From Lunularia cruciata (lineage: Eukaryota > Streptophyta > Marchantiopsida > Lunulariales > Lunulariaceae), in contig OX419757.1 in NCBI GenBank assembly GCA_948567375.1, positions 64,604,001-64,668,000 on the forward strand: a DNA stretch of 64,000 nucleotides. Reading direction: 5' to 3'. The notes below the pieces were generated by a model. It saw only the letters and a program-made list of their open reading frames with translations. It did not search any database and had not been told where the DNA came from. This document shows positions 1-8,639 of the stretch, piece by piece. The stretch's first letter is position 1, and each line of letters begins with the position of its first letter. The translations under genes were made by a program, and so were the position numbers.

Positions 1-850
1 ATTGATGACATTTTGGTCTATAGCACTACTGTGGAGGAACATGAGAGACAGTTGTTGGAGGTGTTTGAGAGGTTGAGATCTCATGGACTCAAACTACATC
101 CTGGGAAGTGTAGGTTCTTCCACGAGCAGGTTGAGTATTTGGGTCACACTATCTACCCCGGAGGACTTGGTGTTCAGCAGACCAAGGTGGTGGCTATTGC
201 ACGTATTCCTCGGCCTACGGATGTGAGCAGAGTGCGAGCATTCCTTGGGTTGGCGAACTTCTATCGCCGCTATGTTAGAGGATTTAGTGCCATTGCCAAG
301 GCCTTGACAAAGCTGACCAAGCTTACACAAGAGTGGTGTTGGGGAGATGAGCAAGAGAGAGCTTTTGTAGAGCTCAAGGAGAGGTTGACATCTGCTCCTA
401 TTTTGAGGAGACCAATCAGGGGACGACCATTTCAGGTTCACACTGATTGGAGTATGTTGGGGCTTGGAGCGGTGCTCACCCAACATGATGATGAGGAGAA
501 GGAGTTTGTGGTGGCCTATGCTAGTTGCTCCAACAATTCAGCGGAGGCGAAGTATAGTTCATATGAGCGAGAGTGCTTGGCAGCAGTTTGGGCAGTAGCA
601 CATTTCTGATGTTACCTATTTGGTAACCCCTTCACTCTCATCACTGATCATCAGCCGCTGAAGTGGTTGATGGAGTCTGACAAGCTTTCAGGGAAGCTTG
701 CACGATGGGCTCTGATTTTATAGGAGTATGATTCATGGTTGTTCACAGACCTGGAGTGGTGAACCGTGATGCAGATGGGTTGAGTAGAAACCCATGTCCC
801 AGCCAGCAGGATCAGACCGGAGCACGTTGGCATGGTGAGACAAATGAGGA
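1..850 (+). pseudogene. gypsy reverse transcriptase C-terminus and RNase H (A1)
   Basis: Frame 1 starts within the catalytic box of RT (IDDILVYS; the first residue of the box is upstream of the window). It continues through the thumb-connection motif FLGLANFYRRY (about 241-273) and the RNase H start HTDWSMLGLGAVL (about 439-477). A TGA at 607 interrupts RNase H just before a segment containing TDHQPLKWLMES. A TAG at 721 and a one-base shift near 730 follow, after which HRPGVVNRDADGLSRNP, the conserved end of RNase H, is readable to about 800. It would have made cDNA from the element RNA. Broken and not translatable as one product. Confidence 0.93.
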
Positions 851-865
851 GATGGTGCCAGGTTG

Positions 866-892
866 GCATGCATCGGCTTGGCCGATGCATGC
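866..892. repeat. Perfect 12-bp inverted repeat, 3-nt loop
   Basis: Arms at 866-877 and 881-892 are exact reverse complements (GCATGCATCGGC and its complement) around a TTG loop. A second inverted repeat, 9-bp arms at 941-949 and 954-962 with a 4-nt loop, lies nearby. Both fall in the linker between RNase H and integrase of A1. They are absent from the corresponding place in the minus-strand copy near 37.7-37.8 kb. Confidence 0.85.
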
Positions 893-894
893 AT

Positions 895-981
895 GAGGAG
901 TTATTGAGGTCATTGAGTTATTGAGGAGTTATTGAGGTCATGCATGCATTTCCATGCATGCAGGAGGAGTTATTGAGGTCA
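895..981 (+). repeat. Three copies of an 18-bp unit
   Basis: The unit gaggagttattgaggtca occurs at 895-912, 923-940 and 964-981. The spacers between the units contain a partial copy of the unit and the second ATGCATGC palindrome. The minus-strand family A copy has one unit at this position, so the array is a local expansion in A1. Confidence 0.85.
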
Positions 982-984
982 CAG

Positions 985-2039
985 ATCCAGAGAGTGAAGA
1001 TATTGGTACAGTTCAGCGAGACATTCATGATGATGTCTTAGTGATGGACTATCTTCGCACAGTTGGGGCCAAGGAGAGAGACCGTGTTCTTCAACGAGCC
1101 AGACGGTTCAGATTGGAGGGTAGACACCTTTTGCGTGTATGGGAGGATGGTAGAGTGCGAGTAGTACCACTTCCATCATAGAGACCACAGTTGGTCCGTC
1201 ATGCTCATGAGGAGCTAGGACATTTTGGAGTAAAGCATACATATAGCTTACTCCAGAGTCATTATTGGTGGCGCGGTATGCAGACCGAGGTACAGCAGTT
1301 TGTTGCCAGATGTATGGTTTGTGACCGAGTTAGAGCATCATTCAATGCTCCTACGCCACAGTTACATCCATTACCTATCATGGGATTGGGTTACCGTTGG
1401 AGTTTGGACTTCGCCGGACCTTTACCGCTGACTGTGAGACATCATCGGTACGTTTTGGTGATGGTGGAGCACTTCTCCAAGTGGATTGAGTTGGTGGCAC
1501 TTCCTGACAAGTCTAGTGAAGGGACGGCTTACTTGTTCTTGGATCGAGTTCTTAGTCATTTTGGTGCACCAGCTGAGGTTTTGACTGATCAGGGTACAAA
1601 GTTCTTGGGGGAGTTTCAGGTCTTGTGTGACAAGGCTTTGATTGATCATTGTATGACATCCCGAGATCACCCTGAGGCAGATGGCTTAGTAGAGAGAGTG
1701 GTTCAGACGGTGAAGAGAGGATTGCAAAAGTATGGTTTGCAGAGAGGCCACTTGGGAGATTGGGATCTCCAGTTACCTTGGTTGGCCATGGGCTATCGGT
1801 TCAGCCGGCAAGCCTCCTTAGCATCCTTCTCTCCATACTTTCTACTCTATGGACGAGATCCAGATTTACCTGCAGCCATTTGTCAAGATGCTACTGTAGT
1901 TTTGGACTTGGATGACCCCGATGTATGGATGAGCGCATGTTCTCAGCGGGCAGAGATCTTTTGGAGAGTGATGCCGATGGCTTTTGAGAACTTGGCGATT
2001 GCTCAGCATAGAGATACTTTACGCTATGCTACCATTTGA
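985..2039 (+). pseudogene. gypsy integrase: zinc-binding and DDE core (A1)
   Basis: One reading frame, interrupted by TAG at 1179-1181, carries the integrase. The HHCC zinc-binding module is visible in HEELGHFGVKHTY and CMVCDR (about 1204-1335). The catalytic triad is visible as D in LDFAGPL (about 1408), D in LTDQGTKF (about 1585) and E in DGLVERVVQ (about 1690), with the usual spacing of about 35 residues between the last two. The frame runs to TGA at 2037-2039; the same frame is open again beyond it and encodes the tail. The function would be insertion of element cDNA into chromosomes. It is the best preserved integrase in the window. Confidence 0.93.
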
Positions 2040-2444
2040 GGAGGAGGTTATAGACCCTCGATCCGTCGATTTCATCCAGGTGACTATGTATATCTACAGC
2101 AGACAGCACCGACGACACTTGATGTTTCTACAGGCTGCACTATCTTGAGAGTGCGCGAGATTTTGCCATCTGGAGTCCTTGTGTTAGAAGGACATGATAG
2201 TGTTGTTTGGAAGGATCATGTGCGCAATTGTGCGCCATGCCACCTCCCAAACATTGATGGTACTATGGACCCAAGCTTGGCACTTGTACGTGCAGGCTTG
2301 AGGTGTATGTTATGTGGCTCTTCTGGTGGAGCTGCTACTATGTTAGTGTGTGATAGCTGTTTGAGAGGATGGCATATGGCATGTATGACTCCTCCCCTAA
2401 TGGTGGTTCCTCATGGACAGTGGTTATGTCCTAGATGTACTTGA
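2040..2444 (+). pseudogene. Integrase C-terminal tail with a C4HC3 PHD finger (A1)
   Basis: In frame with the integrase after one stop at 2037. The tail begins with a basic beta-strand module (RRFHPGDYVYLQQ, about 2070-2108) like the small C-terminal domain of gypsy integrases. It ends with a zinc finger at 2304-2441: CMLC, VCDSC, WHMAC and WLCPRC supply four Cys, one His and three Cys in PHD spacing. The conserved Trp precedes the last Cys pair. In chromoviruses this position carries a chromodomain. PHD fingers typically read histone H3 tails, so a targeting role is a reasonable inference. The same module is found in the minus-strand copy at 36.2-36.5 kb and, with an internal deletion, at 44.4-44.54 kb. 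Confidence 0.88.
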
Positions 2445-2613
2445 CCTATAGCTAGTTCATTCTTTATATGGTATAGATTGCAGACAGGCGACTAACGATG
2501 GGGCTCCATAGCACCCGGCCTCCTGATCTTTGCCCATTAGAGGGTATACCATATACTTAGAGTAGATGGCTATATGGAGTTAGAGGGACCTAACCGCCAG
2601 CTAGGGGGGCAAT
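2445..2613 (+). other. 3' untranslated region and polypurine tract of A1
   Basis: Noncoding stretch between the PHD stop codon and the LTR. A short purine run at 2603-2609 (aggggggc context) directly precedes the LTR, where the plus-strand primer of retrotransposons lies. The same sequence is recognisable at 44.54-44.70 kb and, reversed, at 36.03-36.23 kb. Confidence 0.65.
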
Positions 2614-3170
2614 TGTGGCACTTTAGAGTCTATGTATGACTTATGTGTGAGTTGTGCTTCTATAGTGTATGATGTTGACAGCGATGTATGTCGTGTAGCG
2701 ATGTATATACGCACGACAGTTGTCACGCCATTTGTAGTTCTGCATCTAGTTGCTCGGACACTGGAGTTCCAGTGATGGTAGTTAGAGTTATTCTAGCAAT
2801 TTCTTAGGGACTACTTTCTGACGGTTAGATTTTGTGTTCAGGGTACTGACTTCACGGTGGGGCCTACCGTCACTTTGCACCATTTGCACCGTCAAGTGTG
2901 CCGTCAGCGGGACTGTTAGGGTTTTAGGGCTAGCGCGAGTCCAGGGGGTATAGTTTCAAAGTGAGCTCCAGAGAGCTCACTTCTCTGATGTTGAGCCTTC
3001 GAGTTCCTGGCTATGGTGGACAGAGGCCGGCGAGCGTCACTTGGATTCTCTATGCTTGAGTGGGTGTGGCTTGACTATAATTAGTGCCCAGTTGTTGGCA
3101 GTTTATAGAGTGACAGATCAAGTACTGATCTGAGTTGAGTTGAGTTGAGAATGTTAAGCAATCTGATTAT
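2614..3170 (+). repeat. Family A LTR (A1 3' LTR)
   Basis: Begins TGTGGCAC right after the purine tract. The first 105 bp recur at 3171-3275, at 44706-44800 and reversed at 35937-36030. The later part (2719-3160) is homologous to 15043-15430 and to the reverse of 34600-35030. The true 3' end is not seen, because A1 ends at 3170 where a second LTR head begins, whereas the other copies continue for several hundred bases. A short gagtt repeat lies at 3131-3149. Confidence 0.75.
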
Positions 3171-3275
3171 TGTGGCACTTTAGAGTCTATGTATGACTTA
3201 TGTGTGAGTTGTGCTTCTATAGTGTATGATGTTGACAGCGATGTATGTTGTGTAGCGATGTATATACACACGACA
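3171..3275 (+). repeat. Second copy of the 105-bp LTR head
   Basis: Nearly identical to 2614-2718 (a few transitions). It starts TGTGGCAC and ends ACGACA, then changes abruptly to unrelated sequence. Either a truncated tandem LTR or a module that breaks repeatedly at +105. Confidence 0.85.
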
Positions 3276-3330
3276 GGTACCATAATAGCCATCAGAGGTT
3301 CATCCTAAGTGAGAGACAGACCTGCTCATA
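3276..3330 (+). other. Retroelement leader shared with 19.85 kb
   Basis: About 50 bp (taccataatagccatcagag, then a gtgagagacag segment) match 19849-19900 closely. The ATCAGAG core resembles the primer-binding site used by many plant LTR elements (initiator tRNA-Met), but the preceding bases do not fit the full site. I read it as the start of an element leader. Sequence from here to about 3430 is noncoding. Confidence 0.45.
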
Positions 3331-3429
3331 GTACATGTAACCTAGAAAGGTTCAGTCCAACGGATTGGGCAAACTTGAAAACAACTTCTTGGAATGATTT
3401 TAGGAAGTTGATTATGATACAAGTGTCTT

Positions 3430-4440
3430 TGTAGCACTCAATGATTTGGATAGAAGAAAGAAGGAGAAGTTGAGAGACTACTTTGAGCGGTTCATGGCTC
3501 TATTGAACCAAGTTTTGAAGCAATATGGTGTGGTGGATTCTCCAATGCCCAAGCTATCACTTGGTTCCTCAAAGGATTTGTCACCAAAAATTCACATCTT
3601 TGCCAAGGAGAGGAATGTAACTTCCTTGGATAAGCTACTCAAGCATATCGCCCAATGGGGCGGCCCACTCTCATTCTTCCGGAAATTAAAGAAAGGCGAG
3701 AAGCCTAGACAAAGAGCTTCTTGCAGTACATCCCCTTTTGTGGAGGAATCCTCCACATCTTCCAATTCTTCTTCAGAAACTAAAGAAGATTCAAAGCCAA
3801 GAAGAATACGAAGGTGGAGAGGAAAGAAACCATTAACACCCCCAACAAAGAGTGTAAATAAGACTAACAATAAGTAGGAGACTCTTATAAAAGAGTTTGC
3901 AGATTTTAATATCCAAATGATTGGGGCAAAGGACCAAAGAAAGCCTCCTTCATTTGGCCAACCAAATCTATAATGCACTACGTGTGGCAAATCAGGCCAT
4001 GCCAACATGGAGTGTCTGACCCAAAATCCATTTCCAGTGCGACAAATTGATTGAGTTCCAAGATGGGACCAAAGTGAGGAAGAGGAGGAAGTGTACCAGA
4101 CCCAAGAGGTACAATCTCAAGCAAGCATATTATACCAAGGTCTGAGATATCGACCAAGGGAGTACAACAACAACATTCCCCAATGAAGACTACCAATGGG
4201 CAGCCAGAACAAGCCTTAAAATGTTGCACTAGGGGCATGCTATAATTGTGGCCCTATGGACCATTGGTCTCCAAATTGCCCTGAACTAAGGCATCATGTT
4301 GTGTATGTTCCACTATGTGGAAATTGTAAAGGATCAAGCCACACTAGAAATTAGTGCCCAGAGCTACCTAATCCAAAACCTCCGGTAAAGTATGTACAGA
4401 TCCTAGCTGAGCGTGCTGCACTTTAGTCAAAAGGGGATAT
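3430..4440 (+). pseudogene. Family B gag with three CCHC zinc knuckles
   Basis: The first part (3446-3877) is a basic, charged gag-like segment. CCHC knuckles follow: CTTCGKSGHANMEC near 3974-4015, CYNCGPMDHWSPNC near 4239-4281, and CGNCKGSSHTRN followed by a stop and CP near 4318-4360. Each fits C-x2-C-x4-H-x4-C, with the last one damaged. Gag packages element RNA in particles. Frame changes between knuckles show decay. Confidence 0.8.
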
Positions 4441-5560
4441 GAATGTAAATTGTATAACACTTGAGGGAGAAAGACCTCAAGAAGGGAGTCCGGCTTTGGA
4501 ACAAGGATGGCCGGACCTCAAAATTTTGAAAGTTGAGACATGCTTGGGAAAAAAGAAGTGTGATCCCAAAGAAGTGAGTACTACTTCTTTGTCTTCACAA
4601 AAGGCAAAGAGGCTGCATCCAAAACCAATTCTTTTTGCTAAAGGAAGAGAAGATTTTAGCAAAAGCCAAAGCCAAGGCCTTGCAGAAAGAAATACAAGAG
4701 GTAGTACAAAGAACTTGGGAGATGAGTTTAGAGGAGGATACAAAGACAAAGCTTCCAGTGTTTCCGGATGACATAAAATCCAAAGTCAAGGATCTGATCC
4801 AAGCCAAGGTGGGTAAACCACAAAGAACCTTGGGTCAAGATCACCGGTACTCCAATCACCATCATAAAGTGCCCCAAAGTCCAATTTCAACGAGGAGAGA
4901 CTTTGAACCCAAAGATGAAGGCAAAGAAGGTGAAGTTGGGAAGAGTACCCAAATCCAATATTATGGTAGATTTTGCATCCAAAAATGCAAATGTCACATT
5001 CAAGCAATTGTGGGAAGACAACAAGTTGTACAAGAAGCAATTAAGTTTGGCCCTCAAGAAAGTAAGGGCAATGACCAAGAATGACTTACCAACAATTTAT
5101 CATATTGAACAAGAAAATTTAGGATCTCTCAAAGTAGATGTGGAGATCATGGATTGCATGATCACATTGATACCCATTGATTCGGGTTTTGGTGTGAATG
5201 TCATGATGGAGGACACCGCAAATTGATTGGGGTATCATACATTTGAACCAACACCTCTGATTTTGAAGTTTGCGGACCAAACCAAGAGATAGCCTTTAGG
5301 CATGCTATTGAACATAACTATGATCATCAAAGAGGTGCCTTCAAGTTGAATTACATTGTGTTGAGACCAGTGACCAAAATTGGTTACCCACTATTGATCA
5401 AAAGACCCTAGTTGTATAGTGCCCAAGTTGTTATGGATTGGCACCAACAAAAGTTGAGGTTTAAGGACATTTCATCCAAAGACCAGAAGCTGGTGACTAT
5501 GAGTTGGATGAAGGTTCCTTAGCGAGATGACTTTATCAAAAGACAAGATGAATCCAAAGA
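4441..5560 (+). pseudogene. Family B aspartic protease region
   Basis: A lysine-rich spacer leads to a retroviral-type protease: LIPIDSGFGVNVMM with the D-S-G active-site triplet at 5179-5187. Further down, the decayed LLIKRP-stop-LYSAQ (about 5390-5425) corresponds to the conserved LLxGRPWL segment near the protease end. A stop at 5224 and later stops break it. Confidence 0.8.
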
Positions 5561-5663
5561 TCCATCATCTTTGTCTTCCAAAGACTCTGAAGACAAAATC
5601 CAAGTCAATTACTTGGAGTACTATGAGGTAGAGGTCAAAGAAAAAGACCCATAGGACATCACC

Positions 5664-7380
5664 TTGGGTGAAAATGATTTGGAGGAAGAGGGTTTGACTG
5701 CAATTCGACTTGGGTTAAGTCAAGTCAGTCACATGGAAGGAGTCATCAACCCCGATGATTATCAAGATGTTATCTTGTCCAAAGGCAAAATTTTGAAAAT
5801 TTCAAAGATAGTCACTTTGGAGGAGTTGGCTGAATATACTGCCCTATTTATAGAGTACCAAGATGTATTCACCTGGTCGATGGATCAAATGCCGGGTAAT
5901 TCCATGCCAACTTGGAGAACATCATATTGATCTCATTGAAGGTGCAATTTTGGTGCATCAGTGATAATATCAATTGAACCCAAAGTACTTGCTCTTGGTG
6001 AAAGATGAAATTGACAAGTACTTAGGGGCCAGAATAATCTTTCTTGTCTTGAGTAGTGAGTGGGTTTCACCCATTGTCATTGTTCTAAAAAAGAAGACTG
6101 GGAAGATTCAAGTGTGCCAAGACTTTTTCAAGTGAATGCAGTCACTAGGAAGGATCATATCCAATACCTTTTACTAACACAATTTTGGACCAAGTAGTTG
6201 GTCATCCTTGCTATAGTTTCCTTGATGGATTTTCAAGCTATAATCAAGTATTCATTTGAGAAGAAGATAAGGAGCCACATTCACCACCAATTGGAGCACT
6301 TTTGCTTACAATCAAATGCCCTTTGGGTTGTGTAATGCTCCTGCTACTTTCCAATGGATGATGAATGCAATCTTCAAAGATTTTCTATGCAAATTTGTGA
6401 AAGTCTTCATTGATGATTCTAATGTGTTTGGGCAAAGAGAAGTCCATTTGGATTACCTTCACCAAACTTTTGAAAGGTGTTGTTTTATCAGCTTGTCATT
6501 ACACTTGGAGAAATGCTTCTTTGCAATGAAGGAAGGTATTCTATTGGGGCATCAAGTCTCAAGCCGAGGTATTGAAGTTGATATCGAGAAGGTGAAAGTC
6601 ATCTTAGCTTTGTAATCCCCTAAAAACATTTGGGAGCTGAGAGCCTTCTTAAGACATGCTGGATACTATAAATGCTTTGTGTCTAATTATGTGGTGCTTG
6701 TTACACTCCTAACAAAGCTTCTAAAGAAATCTGAAGACTACTTGTGAGAAGCAGAACAAGAAGAAGCTTTCCAAGTGTTGAAGAAGAAATTGGTTGAAGC
6801 ACCAATTATGAGGGGCCTGAATTAGGATGCCCCTTTTCATGTGTATGTGGATACTTTGTCCATGGCAATTGGAGTCATCTTAAGTGAAAAGGACACAAAA
6901 AGAAAAACTACCTGATTTACTATGCCAATTGATATCTTTCAATTGTAGAAAAGAACTATTCGATGACTGAAAGAGAAGCACTCAAAATGGTGTATGCTTG
7001 CAAGAAGCTTCACCACTATTTGTTGGGATATGAGTTTGTCTTCTATGTGGACCATTATGCTCTACAACATTTGGTCAAGAAGGCAAATTTGTCCGGGTGA
7101 ACTGCAAGATGGATCTTGTTGTTACAAGAATTCACATACATGGTACAAGTAAGGGAAGGAGCTTCACATTCAAATGTGGACTTCCTCTCCAGGTTGGAAA
7201 CTCAAGACCAAGACTTGGAAGTGGATGATTGGTTTCTTGATGAAGAGCTCTATCATTTAATGGCAATGCAAAGTACAAGGTATGCGGCTGAATATCACTA
7301 TCTGCACACTTGCCATTGTCTTGAGGGATTGGATCCGGAGCAGAGGGCAGTCTTCCTCAAGAAGATGGGACCATACTAGC
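5664..7380 (+). pseudogene. Family B reverse transcriptase and RNase H
   Basis: Visible RT pieces are the fingers segment EWVSPIVIVLKKK (about 6058-6097), MPFGLCNAPATFQ (6316-6354) and the catalytic box FIDD (6409-6420). The RNase H end, VREGASHSNVDFLSRL, lies near 7147-7195. Single-base stops (for example 6613, 6745, 7097) and several frame changes separate the pieces. The copy is dead. Confidence 0.88.
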
Positions 7381-7399
7381 TAAAACACAACATTTGATT

Positions 7400-8630
7400 T
7401 AAAATAAGCAAAGATGAAGTACTTTGGAGATGCTTGGAGGCATACAAAGTCGGAAGAGTAATTGAATCCTTACACTCAAAAGCATCGGAAAGACACTATG
7501 CCTTGAAGAATATTGTAAAGAAGATTCTTTCTTTGGGGTATTGGTTGCCTACAATGTATAAGGACATTCATGCCCATATTCAAAGTTGTGATGTGTATCA
7601 AAGGACAAGAAAGCTGATGGCTACTTCCCAATGGCCTTTGAGACCAATTTTGCCCTTGGCCCCATTCAAGAAGTGGGGAATTGATTTTGTGGGTCCAATT
7701 CAAATGGTGACCCAATCCACAAGGAAGAGATATATCTTTATGTGCATCTTGATATGCTACCAAGATGGTTGAAGCCGAGGCAACCCAAAGTGATGATGAG
7801 GAAATAGTTGTAGAATTTTTCTTCCGAAATATCATTTCACGTTACGGATGTCTCTGGAATTGGTCAATGACCAAGAGACTTATTTTTTGAACTTCATGGT
7901 GGAAGCATTAACTAAGTACTTCCAAATTAAACATTGGAAGACAACTCCTTACAATGCAAAAGCAAATGGACTAATTGAGAAAGAAAATGGATTGTTGCAC
8001 AAAGTCTTGAACAAGGTGACGGTCAATTATGCCTATGATTGGGATACAAAGTTACATATAGCTTTGTGGGCATATCAAATGATTGAAAAGATTACCACCA
8101 AACAAACTCTTTATTTTTGACATAAAGCTTGCATCCCATACTACTAGTTGAATTTGAACCATCATATTGGATTCTTTGTGAGGAACAATTGTCAAAGGAA
8201 GAAAGTCAAGATCTTCCAATCCATCAACTAATGTGGTTAGAAGAGAAAAGAGACAATGCAATGCAAACCACAAAGGAAGTACAAGAGCAGAAAAAAATCA
8301 GGCACAATAAACAAATCAAGCTTGTGATTGTTCAAGAGGGCAATTTGGTGTTGTTATATGATAATTGCTTAATATTTTTTCTAGGCAAGTTGCATTTAAG
8401 GTGGATGGGGCCATAACATGCAATGCATATTTATGATAATGGCTCTAATCAACTTGCCAACCTGGAGGGCAATCCCTTTGCCACTCGAGTGAATGGGTGG
8501 AGAGTTCAAAAATATTGCACCATGGACCCGGACTTGTATGAAGAAACTAAAGTCGGTGTTTGTGGAGATGCTCAAATTTTAGGGAGGAGTTATGCGATAC
8601 CCACATCTTCTTTTTTTATGAGTTTTTAAG
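7400..8630 (+). pseudogene. Family B integrase
   Basis: The zinc-binding module is seen around SLHSKASERHYALK and SCDVYQ (about 7470-7600); the second Cys of the pair is replaced by Tyr. The catalytic region has KWGIDFVGPI (about 7672-7700), a degraded second-Asp motif NDQETYF near 7865, and ANGLIEKENGLL (about 7963-8000) with the catalytic Glu. A frame change lies between the first and second Asp. The C-terminal part fades out near 8630. Confidence 0.85.
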
Positions 8631-8639
8631 AAGAAGTGC

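Larger units (their letters stand above)
1..3170 (+). mobile_element. Family A Ty3/gypsy retrotransposon, 3' half (copy A1)
   Basis: The window opens inside the reverse transcriptase and runs through RNase H, integrase, a PHD-finger tail, a 3' untranslated stretch and an LTR. The order RT-RNase H-integrase identifies Ty3/gypsy. The copy is dead: in-frame stops at 607, 721, 1179 and 2037 and a frame change near 730. Most stops look like single CGA-to-TGA or CAG-to-TAG transitions, as expected from deamination of methylated cytosines. The 5' part lies outside the window. Related copies lie at 33.8-39.2 kb (minus strand) and 44.39-44.80 kb, and gag-side copies at 15.0-19.15 and 39.2-42.95 kb. 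Confidence 0.93.

Noticed and set aside
2145-2444. PHD segment considered as a separate host PHD gene
   Set aside because: In the same frame as integrase, separated by a single stop, and found in the same position in copies A3 and A5.
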